Positions 1 to 8,793 of a DNA stretch of 37,263 nucleotides are shown here, piece after piece. The notes under the pieces are model-generated. The model was not told the origin of the DNA, did no database searches, and worked only from the letters and a program-made list of their open reading frames with translations. This stretch comes from a virus. How positions within the stretch are numbered: position 1 is the first letter of the stretch; each line of letters starts with the position of its first letter. Made by a program: the position numbers and the translations under genes. The stretch lies in IMG/VR virus record IMGVR_UViG_3300031746_000073, positions 1 through 37,263 of that record. One strand, 5' to 3'.

Positions 1-67
1 TTGACTAGCGGGCGTGGCCTACCGTGTGAAAAAAATTCCCAATGTGGAGAATCCCGTCTAAAAATAT

Positions 68-646
68 ATGCCAGCCAAGAAACCCGCCGGACTGATTGAA
101 CGACACGAAACTGCCGCAGAAGCTGCCGAGCGCGCGCAAAAAGAGACTGCGCTGCGCCCTCAGCGTTCGCTGCCGGTGGAAGCCCCAGCGCGGTTGGATG
201 GCCATCCTATAGCGCGGGCAACCTGGCGGCGGATGATGCGGCGCTGGAGCGAGCTGGAAGCCGTGATCGTGACCAGCCTGGACTGGGACATGCTGATCGA
301 TTACTGCATCCTTATGGAGCAGGTGGTCGAGCTGGACAAGATGCGCCGGTCAGCGTACCAGGTATGGGAGAAGCTGGATGAGGCCTTGGAAAAGCTAAGC
401 GAGGAAACGCCAGCTGAGGATCAGGTCAAGATGTGGATGAAGGTTGGCGCGGCGCTATCGGATGCAACGAAGCTGGACGGGCGTGTAGACCGCAAGCGTG
501 CATTGCTTCATCAATGGCGCCAGTCGCTCTATCTGACACCCCGATCTCGAGCAGGGACGGCGCCAACCAGAAAAGAGAAAGAGGAGCCTCCGGACGACAT
601 GGAGCAGCTCATGGATGATGTGACCAGTTACGTTAATGACCAATGA
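68..646 (+). CDS. terS: Terminase small subunit (putative, P27-like)
   Basis: The product (192 aa) is predicted to recognise the packaging start on phage DNA and hand it to the large subunit. It is charged and helical, with a basic N-terminal region and an acidic C-terminal tail (EEPPDDMEQLMDD). I identify it mainly by position: it directly precedes the large subunit with an ATGA stop/start overlap at 643-646, as in most tailed phages. The middle (residues 50-160) has the helix-rich look of P27-type small subunits, but no diagnostic motif is visible. The start has only a weak ribosome site (GGAG about 20 nt upstream). Confidence is good for the role, lower for the family. Confidence 0.7.
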   Translation: MPAKKPAGLIERHETAAEAAERAQKETALRPQRSLPVEAPARLDGHPIARATWRRMMRRWSELEAVIVTSLDWDMLIDYCILMEQVVELDKMRRSAYQVWEKLDEALEKLSEETPAEDQVKMWMKVGAALSDATKLDGRVDRKRALLHQWRQSLYLTPRSRAGTAPTRKEKEEPPDDMEQLMDDVTSYVNDQ

Positions 647-2289
647 AAGTTATTCGAGCAATCATTCTGGTTCTTATAGTTTGCATGGCGGTGGTCATGT
701 TCGATGAAGCGCGTGCAGTCCGGGCAGTGAAGTTCTATGAGAACCTGAGGCACACAAAGGGCAGGTTCTTCGGGCAGCCGTTCACGCCACTGCCCTGGCA
801 GGCTCAGATCGTGCGCGACGTGTACGGCACGGTCAACGAGCGCGGGGTGCGGCAATATAAATATGTCTACCTCGAGGTGCCCAAGAAGAACGGGAAAAGC
901 GAGATGGTCGCTGGTGCAGCGCTGTACCAGACGTTTGCAGATGGCGAGCGCAACGGAGAGGTGTATGGCTGCGCCGCGGATAAGCAGCAGGCCAGCATCG
1001 TATTCGATGTGGCTGTCGACATGATCGACCAGGTCCCGGCGCTGAAGAAGCGGGCCAGGCTGAACCTGAGCACCAAAAAGATCACAGACCGGAAAACGGG
1101 CACGTTCTATAAGGTGGTCAGCTCGGAGGCTTACTCGAAACACGGGTTGAACGTGAGCGCGTGCGTATTCGACGAGCTGCATGCCCAGCCCAACCGTGAC
1201 TTGTGGGACGTGATGACCTTCGGGGCTGGGGATGCCCGCGTGCAGCCGATCTGGTGGATCATCACTACGGCGGGGGATGACCCCGACCGCTTATCGATCT
1301 GCTGGGAGCAGCACGATTACGCCAAGCGGATCCTGGCCGGTGATATCATCGACCCGACCTGGTACCCGGTGATCTATGGCTACGACAAGACCGACCAGGA
1401 TGATGGGAACGACATTTACAACGAGGCCAACTGGTATAAGGCCAATCCATCTCTGGGGCATACCATCGAGATAGAGTCGGTGCGCGAGGCAGCTGAAAAG
1501 GCAAAGCAGAAGCCTGCCGACGAGCGACTTTTCCGCTGGCTGCGACTTAATCAGTGGATTACCACCAAACTGACCACGTGGCTGCCGCTGGATCTGTTCG
1601 ACGCCACGATCGGCGATTGGAATCGGGCCGACCTGCTGGACAAAGAATGCTACCTGGGCCTGGATCTCTCCAGCACCACCGACCTGACCGCCCTGGCAAC
1701 TATCTTTCCACCACAAGGAACACAGCTCGACTGGCGGGTATTCTGGGATTGCTTCATCCCAGCCGAAGCGATGGATGAGCGTATCAAGAAGGACCACGTG
1801 CCCTATGACCAATGGGCCCGCGCGGGCTGGATCACTCCCACCGAGGGCAACGTGGTGGATTACACCAAGATCAGGGATCGCATCCTGGAGATCAAAAAGT
1901 TCCACAAAGTTATCGAGGTATGCGCCGATCGGGCGTTTGCCACCATGCTGATCCAGGAGCTGGAAAAGGAAAATCTGACGTGCGTGGACATTCCCCAGAC
2001 GTTCATCAGCATGACCAATCCGCTCAATGAGACCGAGCGGCTGCTGCGCGAGCTCAAGATCACCCACGAGGCCAACCAGGTGGCGCGCTGGTGCTTCGGT
2101 AATGCCAGTATCGCCAAGAATGGTAATGCCCAGATCAAACTGGTGAAAGAGCATAAGGGAAAGAGTGTGGTCCGCACCCGCCGGATCGACCTGGTGAGCG
2201 CCTGGATCGATGCGATGGCGCGGGCGGTCAGTTATAAGGGTAATTTCGATTTGAGCGCAGCAATCCTGGATAAGGATTGGGGCCTATGA
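643..2289 (+). CDS. terL: Terminase large subunit
   Basis: This is the ATP-driven DNA packaging motor and headful/cos nuclease (548 aa, normal length for Terminase_1-type proteins). A Walker A-type motif, VPKKNGKS, lies at about residues 80-87 and a Walker B, CVFDELHA, at about 174-181. The C-terminal RNase H-like nuclease half shows acidic motifs (GLDLSSTTD near 330, CADRAF near 430, and an Asp-containing helix near the end). The first 18 residues are strongly hydrophobic, unlike the family; the family-like part begins at MFDEARAV, whose ATG is at 697. The 643 start is kept because it overlaps the terS stop, but 685 or 697 are real alternatives. Confidence 0.95.
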   Translation: MKVIRAIILVLIVCMAVVMFDEARAVRAVKFYENLRHTKGRFFGQPFTPLPWQAQIVRDVYGTVNERGVRQYKYVYLEVPKKNGKSEMVAGAALYQTFADGERNGEVYGCAADKQQASIVFDVAVDMIDQVPALKKRARLNLSTKKITDRKTGTFYKVVSSEAYSKHGLNVSACVFDELHAQPNRDLWDVMTFGAGDARVQPIWWIITTAGDDPDRLSICWEQHDYAKRILAGDIIDPTWYPVIYGYDKTDQDDGNDIYNEANWYKANPSLGHTIEIESVREAAEKAKQKPADERLFRWLRLNQWITTKLTTWLPLDLFDATIGDWNRADLLDKECYLGLDLSSTTDLTALATIFPPQGTQLDWRVFWDCFIPAEAMDERIKKDHVPYDQWARAGWITPTEGNVVDYTKIRDRILEIKKFHKVIEVCADRAFATMLIQELEKENLTCVDIPQTFISMTNPLNETERLLRELKITHEANQVARWCFGNASIAKNGNAQIKLVKEHKGKSVVRTRRIDLVSAWIDAMARAVSYKGNFDLSAAILDKDWGL

Positions 2290-2843
2290 TCAGAAAGATG
2301 TCAAAATTCAAGAATAAATATGCAGGGCGCCCGGCAGCGGTGCTGGGAGGCGGTCCAAGTCTGCCTGAGGATATGAAAAAGCTTCCGCAGGGCTGCCTAT
2401 TGATCGCGGTCAATTACCACGCGTTTTTCGTATGCACGCCAGATTTCATGGTCTATAACGATCAGCCTGAATCGAATCCGCTGCTATTGGCAGCAGTACA
2501 GGCGGCAAAAGCCGTAAGGGTCAGCCCGGAGCCGACTTCAGACATCGAGTTCGATGTGCCGGTATGGACCGGCTTCTACAGCTCCAATACGGCAGCCTGG
2601 TTTGCCCTCTGGATGGGCTGCGCCCCGGTCATCCTGTGTGGGATGGATTTGTATCAGGGCGAGAAAAAATATTTTCATTCATATCAGGAAGATGAGCCAT
2701 CATTTCATTACCCGCTTGACCAACACCTGCGGCCATGGATCGAAGACGGTAAGCATCTATTGCCCCATCCGGACCGCCTGAAAGCGATGTCAGGACCGCT
2801 GGTGAATATATTTGGCAAATATTATGAAAAAATTCCTGCGTAG
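2286..2843 (+). CDS. DUF115/Rossmann-like protein between terminase and portal
   Basis: The product is about 185 aa. It shows a glycine-rich strand-loop GGGPSL near residue 20, an N-Y-H motif after a beta strand (IAVNYH), an acidic D in VYNDQ, a Ser/Asn-Thr-Ala stretch (SSNTAAW) and CGMDLY. This pattern is that of DUF115 (MptE-like, structurally related to sialyltransferase/Rossmann folds). Phage versions sit in head modules without known activity. The ATG at 2286 overlaps the terL stop (ATGA), so it is preferred to the TTG at 2277. A nucleotide- or sugar-nucleotide-binding role is inference only. Its place between terL and portal is a common spot for extra genes. Confidence 0.6.
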   Translation: MIRKMSKFKNKYAGRPAAVLGGGPSLPEDMKKLPQGCLLIAVNYHAFFVCTPDFMVYNDQPESNPLLLAAVQAAKAVRVSPEPTSDIEFDVPVWTGFYSSNTAAWFALWMGCAPVILCGMDLYQGEKKYFHSYQEDEPSFHYPLDQHLRPWIEDGKHLLPHPDRLKAMSGPLVNIFGKYYEKIPA

Positions 2844-2997
2844 ATACATCGATGATGTGTTATTGCTGGCAGGCTGCGGATGCATCCTGATCGGGCTGGC
2901 GTTATGGAGCCCCATCGCTACCTGGATCGTGGCTGGTTTGATGTTGATCGGTTATGGCGTGTTGATCGGAAAGGTGAAGAGCAATGTTATTGAGTAG
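2824..2997 (+). CDS. Small two-helix membrane protein
   Basis: The 57-residue product has a short basic N terminus (MKKFLRRY) followed by two hydrophobic segments, about residues 10-28 and 32-50, and a short Lys-containing tail. It probably forms a helical hairpin in the inner membrane. The start is the ATG at 2824 inside the end of the previous gene, and the end overlaps the portal start (2984-2997), so it is translationally coupled on both sides. The function is not recognised. A holin-like role is possible but the genome has a better holin at 35277. Confidence 0.55.
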   Translation: MKKFLRRYIDDVLLLAGCGCILIGLALWSPIATWIVAGLMLIGYGVLIGKVKSNVIE

Positions 2998-4207
2998 CTT
3001 ATTCAGCACCAATCCCAAAATCAAGGAAGATCCGAACAGTCCCCGACCGGATTATGAACCATCATGGGGATATCGGACGATCTCGGGCGAGCAGGTATCC
3101 GTGGAGGCGTCCAAGGCCATCGCTACCGCCTATCGAGCGAAAAACATCATCTCCGATGACGTTGCCAAGATGCCATTCCAGCAGATCCGGCGCCAGAATG
3201 GGCGAATCGAGCAGGTCGAACCGGATGTCGTGACGCGCAACATGGCCTACCTGCTGCAAATCAGCCCGAATTTATGGGGATGGACGCCGTTTCAATTCAA
3301 AAAATCCGTGATCGAATGGCAGCTTTTCCACGGCAACGCCTACCTATGGAGCCCTATCCTGGGATCGCGGCAGATTCTGATCCTGCCAGCCAACCGGACT
3401 GTCCCGATGTTCGATCTGGATGGGAATCTGTGGTACCGGCATACGTTCAGTAACAACGAAGTCCGATATATTCCGGCTGTCGAGATCTTGCATTTGCTGA
3501 TCAACCCGGACGAGTCCGGATTCATTGGGCGCGGCGTGATCACGTACGCTCGTGAAACTTTCGGGCGGCGCATCGCGGCAGGAAAAACGCAAGGCAGGTT
3601 TTACTCCCAGGGATTCATGCCTGCGGCTTACATCCAGACTGCGGGCGAGGTGAATGCCGAGGCGCGCAAAAAGCTGCGCAATGAGTACGAGTCGCAGATG
3701 AGCGGCACGGAGAACGCCTACCGACTGGCGATTTTCGACCCCAAGATCACCAAATTCGAGCCGGTCAATATCCAACTCAAGGACGCCCAATTCCTGGAGT
3801 CCATTGATGCCAACGACCGGGATATCTGCAACTTCTTTGGCCTGTCCGAGCACATGCTGAACCGGGGAAAGGAAGCCTACAATTCGAACGAGCAGAAATA
3901 TATCGAATATCTCCAGGGCACGCTGGACGCCTACCTGGTGGCGTGGGAAGAAGCGGCTCGAATTCGCTGGCTATCGAGCGCCGAACAAAGCAACACCTAT
4001 TTCAAATTTGTGCGCGAGTCGCTACTGAGGATGGACAGCAAGGCGCGTGCGGACGCCATGGCTGTGCGCATCCAGAACGCGATAATGACGCCCAATGAGG
4101 CGCTCGAAAAAGAGGATATGAACGGTTATGAGGGCGGCGACGTGCATTATATCCCGGCAAATATGGTGAAAATTGGAGGCAACAATGGAATCAATCAAAC
4201 CCCATAG
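2984..4207 (+). CDS. Portal protein (HK97/phage_portal family)
   Basis: The portal forms the dodecameric ring at the head vertex through which DNA enters and to which connector and tail attach. The 407-residue length fits the HK97 portal family. Family-like features are the N-terminal stretch with a run of Ala-rich helix and MPFQQ, the W-x-L-x-HGNAYLW region near residue 115, an L-x-P-N/D segment, HLLINPD, and the C-terminal region with FFGLSEHML and IMTPNEALEKEDM, which resembles the conserved MTxNExR segment. It is flanked by terminase and protease, the standard order. The first codons overlap the preceding small membrane gene by 14 nt. Confidence 0.93.
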   Translation: MLLSSLFSTNPKIKEDPNSPRPDYEPSWGYRTISGEQVSVEASKAIATAYRAKNIISDDVAKMPFQQIRRQNGRIEQVEPDVVTRNMAYLLQISPNLWGWTPFQFKKSVIEWQLFHGNAYLWSPILGSRQILILPANRTVPMFDLDGNLWYRHTFSNNEVRYIPAVEILHLLINPDESGFIGRGVITYARETFGRRIAAGKTQGRFYSQGFMPAAYIQTAGEVNAEARKKLRNEYESQMSGTENAYRLAIFDPKITKFEPVNIQLKDAQFLESIDANDRDICNFFGLSEHMLNRGKEAYNSNEQKYIEYLQGTLDAYLVAWEEAARIRWLSSAEQSNTYFKFVRESLLRMDSKARADAMAVRIQNAIMTPNEALEKEDMNGYEGGDVHYIPANMVKIGGNNGINQTP

Positions 4208-5117
4208 GGGCGCTTATTTACTGGACGCATTCATGCGCACTCCCTGGGCGATCCTACCCTATAAGCTGGCCGTTCTGGGCGAGATCGTTGTCCGGCACGT
4301 GGCAGGCGAGGAGCTAGATCCAGAAGAGGTGCAGATGTGCATCCACGGCTCCAGGCGACCGGCGGACGCCATTGTGGGCAATATTGCCGTGCTGCCCCTA
4401 TTCGGGACCATTTTCCCTCGGGCCAACCTGATGACGAACACCTCCGGAGCCACCAGCGCCGAGATGTTTGGGAGGAAATTCGATGAGCTGGTGAAAGACC
4501 CTGAAATCGGGGCAATCGTGCTGGATGTGGATAGCCCAGGCGGAGAGGTGGCCGGTGTAGATGAGTTGTCACGCCAGATCTATGATGCGCGCGGGAAAAA
4601 GAAGATAGTAGCTGTGGCCAATCACACGATGGCATCGGCAGCGTATTGGATTGGAACGGCAGCGGAAGAAATTGTAGTAACCCCATCCGGTAAGGTGGGC
4701 TCAATTGGTGTTTGGGCAGCGCACGATGATGTCAGCGCAGCCCTGGAGATGGAAGGTGTCAAGCGCACCCTGATCAGCGCGGGGAAATATAAGGTCGAGG
4801 GTAATCCCTGGGAGCCATTGACCGAGGAGGCCAAGTCGGCAATCCAGGTAAACGTCAATGAATACTATGACGCGTTCATCAAGGCTGTAGCGCGCAACCG
4901 GGGCGTAAAAATCGACCAGGTGCGCGAAGGATTTGGGGAAGGGCGCATGGTAGGAGCCAAAACAGCAATTGCATCCGGAATGGCCGATCGAGTGGAGACG
5001 CTGAGCGAAACGATCAAGCGCCTGCGCCGATCGATCATCACCCTGAACAAGGAGCAGCAACAGCAAGCGGAAGACCTCCGCAAGAAGGTCCAAAATATCT
5101 TACGAAAGGAGCAATGA
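4185..5117 (+). CDS. Head maturation protease, S49/SppA type
   Basis: This 310-residue serine protease is predicted to process head proteins or scaffold during procapsid maturation. The S49 fold is visible: VLDVDSPGGEV (oxyanion-forming loop, near residues 112-122), MASAAYWI with the candidate nucleophile Ser151, KVGSIGVW, and SAGKYKVEGNPWEP with Lys201 or Lys203 as the general base expected for a Ser-Lys dyad. The C-terminal 45 residues are a charged coiled coil. The ATG at 4185 has a GGAGG ribosome site at 4175-4179; the upstream TTG at 4173 is rejected. It overlaps the portal gene by 23 nt. Confidence 0.9.
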   Translation: MESIKPHRGAYLLDAFMRTPWAILPYKLAVLGEIVVRHVAGEELDPEEVQMCIHGSRRPADAIVGNIAVLPLFGTIFPRANLMTNTSGATSAEMFGRKFDELVKDPEIGAIVLDVDSPGGEVAGVDELSRQIYDARGKKKIVAVANHTMASAAYWIGTAAEEIVVTPSGKVGSIGVWAAHDDVSAALEMEGVKRTLISAGKYKVEGNPWEPLTEEAKSAIQVNVNEYYDAFIKAVARNRGVKIDQVREGFGEGRMVGAKTAIASGMADRVETLSETIKRLRRSIITLNKEQQQQAEDLRKKVQNILRKEQ

Positions 5118-5118
5118 A

Positions 5119-5484
5119 ATGATCGACCTGAAACCCTATTTCGACGCAGTGAACACGACCGAAGCGGAAGTCCAACGCATTGCCAATGAAATCGATGTGC
5201 TATTCCGCGACGGGACGGAAGAAAGTAAGGCCAAGGCGCTGGAGATGAAACCTCAGCTCGACGCGGCCCAGGCCAAACACGCCGAGGCGGCGTCCCTGTA
5301 TGAATCCATGCAGAAGGCCAACCGCCCGAACGAAGTGGCCAAGAATTTCGTCCCGGTCTCTCCTGCTGCATCAGCCGAGTCGGCGGGCAGCCAGCCCACA
5401 GTAATCAAGCGCCAGGAATATGATCGGATGTCCCTGATCGATCGGGACCGGTTCATCAAATCCGGCGGCAAGCTCGAGGACTGA
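5119..5484 (+). CDS. Small coiled-coil protein, candidate scaffold
   Basis: The 121-residue product is helical and highly charged. Residues 1-75 look like a coiled coil (heptad-like Leu/Ala pattern through the KALEMKPQLDAAQAKHAEAA region), followed by a Ser/Ala/Pro-rich linker and a short basic-acidic tail. It lies exactly between the head protease and the coat protein, where phages encode scaffolding proteins. P22-type coats need a separate scaffold, and this is the only candidate. No sequence motif proves it; it could also be a protease-linked delta-domain equivalent. Confidence 0.5.
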   Translation: MIDLKPYFDAVNTTEAEVQRIANEIDVLFRDGTEESKAKALEMKPQLDAAQAKHAEAASLYESMQKANRPNEVAKNFVPVSPAASAESAGSQPTVIKRQEYDRMSLIDRDRFIKSGGKLED

Positions 5485-5524
5485 GCTCCTCTACAAAATC
5501 TATAAAGTTAGAACTTGAATCTGA

Positions 5525-5541
5525 AGGACTAAGGAGGTCCT
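5525..5541 (+). promoter_or_regulatory. Ribosome site in a small hairpin before the coat gene
   Basis: A 5-bp stem, AGGAC (5525-5529) with GTCCT (5537-5541), encloses the loop TAAGGAG, so the strong Shine-Dalgarno of the coat gene is presented in the loop. The ATG follows at 5545. The stem is short, so an effect on translation is only a possibility. Confidence 0.4.
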
Positions 5542-5544
5542 GCC

Positions 5545-6693
5545 ATGTCTAATTCCCTAACTAATCTCATTCCGACCATCTATGCTGCCCGGGATATCGT
5601 GCTGCGCGAGCTGACCGGTTTCATCCCAGCAGTAACCCTGGATGCCAACGCCGAGCAGGCGGCTAAGGATCAAACCATCCGCTGGCCGGTGGTTCCTGCG
5701 CTGGCCGGTGGAAATATCACCCCAGCAGCCACGGGGCCTGACCCGAGCGCCACCACGCAAGGTTCCGGCACGATGACCATCAGTAAATCGCGCTCGACCT
5801 CTTTTTTCTGGGAAGCCGAAGAGCAAAAGGGATTGGGCGGCCTGTACAGCATCATTCTGCGCGACCAGTTTGCCCAGGCAATGCGCACCTTGGTCAACGA
5901 GGTGGAAGCGGATCTGGCTGCGCTGTATATCTATGCCAGCCGCGCCTATGGCACCGCAGGCACAGCGCCGTTCGTCTCCGACCTGAGCGATCCTGCCCAG
6001 GTGCGCAAGATCCTGGCGGACAACGCTGCGCCGATGGACGATCTGCAACTGGTGATCGATACCACAGCCGGGGCGAAACTGCGCACCCTGGCGCAGCTTA
6101 CCAAAACCAACGAGGCTGGGAACGATTCGCTCCTGCGGCGCGGCACGCTCCTCGATCTGCATGGCTTTGCTGTCCGCGAGAGCGCGGGGGTGAAGACCCA
6201 CACCAAAGGCACCGCTGCGGCTTATGCGGTGGACCTGACCGCGGGATACGCTATCGGCTTGACCACCGTGCACATTGATACCGGCACCGGTACTATCCTG
6301 GCAGGCGATGTGGTGAACAATATCAAGACCGGCCGGGATACCAACAAATACATTTGTGCCACCGGATTTGCGGGTGATGGTGATGGCGATATCGTGCTAG
6401 CTGCGCCTGGCCTCAAGGTGGCCTGGGTCAATAATGACCTGGTGACCGTCGGCGCTAACTATACGGCGAACCTGGCGTTTGCGCGCGAAGCGATCGCGCT
6501 GCTGATGCGCGTGCCCGCCATGCCGGAAGGCGGCGATGCTGCTGACGATGTGACCGTGATCACTGACGAACGGACCGGGATCAGCTTCCAGGTGGCGATG
6601 TACCGCCAATACCGCCGGGTGGCGTTCGAAGTGGGCCTGGCCTGGGGTGTGAAGGCGATCAAGGCCAACGCCATCGCCATTTTGCTCGGCTAA
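5545..6693 (+). CDS. Major coat protein, P22 gp5-like family
   Basis: This is the shell-forming protein (382 aa) with the HK97 fold. The N terminus, MSNSLTNLIPTIYAARDIV, followed by ELTGFIPAV, is the hallmark of P22 coat-type proteins. Further family features are the ILRDQFAQAMRTLVNEVEADLAAL spine-helix region (about residues 107-130), YASRAYGTAG, and HGFAVRESAGV. An accessory beta-rich domain is visible at about 220-300 (TGTGTILAGDVV and CATGFAGDGDGDIV), equivalent in place to the inserted domain of such coats. It has its own strong ribosome site and a 60-bp spacer from the preceding gene. Confidence 0.92.
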   Translation: MSNSLTNLIPTIYAARDIVLRELTGFIPAVTLDANAEQAAKDQTIRWPVVPALAGGNITPAATGPDPSATTQGSGTMTISKSRSTSFFWEAEEQKGLGGLYSIILRDQFAQAMRTLVNEVEADLAALYIYASRAYGTAGTAPFVSDLSDPAQVRKILADNAAPMDDLQLVIDTTAGAKLRTLAQLTKTNEAGNDSLLRRGTLLDLHGFAVRESAGVKTHTKGTAAAYAVDLTAGYAIGLTTVHIDTGTGTILAGDVVNNIKTGRDTNKYICATGFAGDGDGDIVLAAPGLKVAWVNNDLVTVGANYTANLAFAREAIALLMRVPAMPEGGDAADDVTVITDERTGISFQVAMYRQYRRVAFEVGLAWGVKAIKANAIAILLG

Positions 6694-6724
6694 TACCGAG
6701 AGCATAGACCGAAACGGCGAGCAT

Positions 6725-6749
6725 CCGGGCGAGAGCTATTTTCGCCCGG
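6725..6749 (+). other. Perfect 8-bp stem-loop after the coat gene
   Basis: CCGGGCGA (6725-6732) pairs with TCGCCCGG (6742-6749) around a 9-nt loop. No T-run follows, so it is not a standard terminator. Placed in the 100-bp gap after the coat stop, it may protect the 3' end of coat mRNA or lower downstream expression. The rest of the gap shows nothing else. Confidence 0.55.
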
Positions 6750-6795
6750 TTGCTAAGGCCATCTAAAAACTTTATATCTTCGAAGGAAGGTGAAT

Positions 6796-7074
6796 ATGCA
6801 GATCTCCGGGCAGAAAGCCGTGACAACAGCAGGCACAGCGGAGCGATTGCATGCTGGATTGGATGTGCACCGGGCCGTGATGATCAAAGCTTTGCCGACC
6901 AATACAGGCACCATGTACGTGGGCCAGGTTGATGGCGATGTCGATAATAGCAATGGTATGCCTCTATCGGCTGGGGATTCTCTGATCTTCGCCAACGTCG
7001 ATAACCTGAATCAAATTTGGCTGAATGCCAGCGTGAATGGAGAAAAGGTAGCCTGGCTGCTCCTGACGGTGTGA
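6796..7074 (+). CDS. Small beta-rich head-associated protein
   Basis: The 92-residue product (from the ATG at 6796, with AAGGAAGG six bases upstream) has an all-beta pattern: KAVTTAGTAERL, then a strand with VMIKALPTNTGTMYVGQVDG, then GMPLSAGDSLIF and WLNASVNGEKVAWLLL. This arrangement (tag-like N terminus, N-T-G-x-x-Y-V-G, L-x-A-G-D/E) recurs in small proteins behind coat genes of many siphoviruses. A decoration or structural role is likely from position; no activity is known to me. Confidence 0.55.
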   Translation: MQISGQKAVTTAGTAERLHAGLDVHRAVMIKALPTNTGTMYVGQVDGDVDNSNGMPLSAGDSLIFANVDNLNQIWLNASVNGEKVAWLLLTV

Positions 7075-7127
7075 AACAATGGCTCTAATATTTAACCTAG
7101 TAAACAAGCGCCACAAGGAAGGCTGAC

Positions 7128-8792
7128 ATGCCGCTAACTCCAAAACTGAAATTATTGCTGCTGGCAGGCATGGCGATTGGGGGAAGCCCGAAGTATTTGC
7201 TGCGGGATGATTTCACCGACACCCTTGCCTCGGGGTCTGTGAACGGCACGCCGGCAGTGCCGGGGCCGGGGACGCGGGCGGTGGTGGATACGAACAGCAA
7301 AATATCATTATCCGGCGGATTGCTAAACTTTGCCACTGGTGCAGCGGTGTCCGATGGTCTATGGCTCAATTTGATGACCAGGACTGCCGGCAGAATACTC
7401 GTGGCGAAAATGAATATCGCCGATACAGCAGGCGCACCGGCCTTAGGTTGGGGCATTTTACAGTCGGGGGCAATTACTGACAGAATAGCACTCAACGCTC
7501 TGGTCGGACTCGTTATATTAAATGCTGCTACCGCATCATCACTTGTGTTGGGTTCTTACACTGCAAATGTATCCTACACAATTGCGGGTATTATGCGTTC
7601 GAGTGGAATTTGTTGGTTTATCAAAGGCGGCGTTTTTACTAATTGGACGCTTCTTGCAATTACAGATACTGGCTCTGCCAACTGTTATCCAGGTTCACAA
7701 GCCCGAAATATAACAACCATTAGCAACAACAATATACTCCGCGTCCCTGTAACCCTCTGGCTTCCCACGCCCCTCGCTTCAGACGGCATGACCAGCGCTA
7801 CCCTGACAGACGGTGCGGGTCATGCGGAGACAACTGGCATAGGTTCAGGCGGGGCAAATGTGCCCTGGGCAACGGCGGCGACGTGGGCGGTGGCGGGAGG
7901 GGTGGCGGCCAATACGCCGGTGCCGGGTGCGGAAGGCCTCACCAACGGCAATATGGAAACGGGCGATCCGCCCACAGGTTGGATTGCGCAAGCCGCTACT
8001 CTTGACGGCGTGGCTGATGAGCGCACGGGTGGGGCGGGGGTGCAATCCATTGATATCTTAGGCACCGGGGTTTATCCGAGTGCATATAAGGCAGCAGTCT
8101 TGCCAGTAGGTTTTATGAGGTTTTCGGGATGGGGGAAAAATATTGCGGGTAATGCAGGATTCTTTTCTCCTGCTCCTGGATTTAATGCTCCAGCAGTTGG
8201 AGATGTGGCATGGGTATCCAAAACGTTTACATTCTTGTACACGACAGCAAATCCATATATCCAATTATATTCTGGAACACTAGCAACACATGAAGCGCGC
8301 TTTGACGATATCTCGTGTAAACCGCTAACCTTTTCTGAGTTAGTGCGACCTCTGAATACTGTTTTTACGGCGGATGTAGTAGCGCAGGTGAAAGTCGCGG
8401 CATTTACCGCTTACACCCAAGCAGGTATGGCAGTGCGGCTCAATTCTTCTACCACACCGACAGCCGGAATCATCGCATATTTCGATGGTTGGGGCGACAT
8501 CAAGTGTTACGAGTTTTCCGGCTCGACCTGGACTCAACTGTTTACCGCCGCCAAAGCGTTTACAGCCAACGGCAGTTTGCAGCTAATCACGGACGGGGCA
8601 AATATCCGGCTGATCCATCTCACCTCCGCTGGCGCGGCAACCCTGATCGGCTCGACTGCGGCAGCTACGATTACAACCGGCGGATATCATGGACTTCTCA
8701 GCACAGACCCAGGAAACACATTGGACAACCTGGTGATCTATCCCCGCGGTACTGGCGGGGAGTACAGCATACTCGATCGATGGAGTAAATAA
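7128..8792 (+). CDS. Large lectin-like structural protein in the head module
   Basis: The 554-residue product is beta-rich, with three visible parts. Residues 1-20 are hydrophobic (LLLLAGMAIGG). Residues 22-230 look like a concanavalin A/LamG-type sandwich beginning YLLRDDFTDT. Residues about 265-397 (EGLTNGNME...GW through FDDISCKPL) resemble a carbohydrate-binding jelly-roll module of CBM4/9 type. Residues 398-554 form another LamG-like segment (FTADVVAQVKV, a repeated shape of the first). Such proteins attached near the coat genes could be head fibres that bind sugars on cells. AAGGAAGG precedes the start. Family assignment is from pattern only. Confidence 0.55.
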   Translation: MPLTPKLKLLLLAGMAIGGSPKYLLRDDFTDTLASGSVNGTPAVPGPGTRAVVDTNSKISLSGGLLNFATGAAVSDGLWLNLMTRTAGRILVAKMNIADTAGAPALGWGILQSGAITDRIALNALVGLVILNAATASSLVLGSYTANVSYTIAGIMRSSGICWFIKGGVFTNWTLLAITDTGSANCYPGSQARNITTISNNNILRVPVTLWLPTPLASDGMTSATLTDGAGHAETTGIGSGGANVPWATAATWAVAGGVAANTPVPGAEGLTNGNMETGDPPTGWIAQAATLDGVADERTGGAGVQSIDILGTGVYPSAYKAAVLPVGFMRFSGWGKNIAGNAGFFSPAPGFNAPAVGDVAWVSKTFTFLYTTANPYIQLYSGTLATHEARFDDISCKPLTFSELVRPLNTVFTADVVAQVKVAAFTAYTQAGMAVRLNSSTTPTAGIIAYFDGWGDIKCYEFSGSTWTQLFTAAKAFTANGSLQLITDGANIRLIHLTSAGAATLIGSTAAATITTGGYHGLLSTDPGNTLDNLVIYPRGTGGEYSILDRWSK

Positions 8793-8793
8793 A

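Noticed and set aside
643-700. Signal peptide on the large terminase
   Set aside because: The hydrophobic first 18 residues precede the family-like start at MFDEARAV; more likely a non-native start than a secreted terminase.
1291-2154. 287-codon minus-strand frame inside terL
   Set aside because: Antisense of a well-identified gene, no ribosome site and no recognisable features.
7079-7126. 15-codon frame (ATG 7079 to TGA 7126) just before the lectin-like gene
   Set aside because: Too short to support as a gene, although it ends two bases before the next start and could be a leader peptide.
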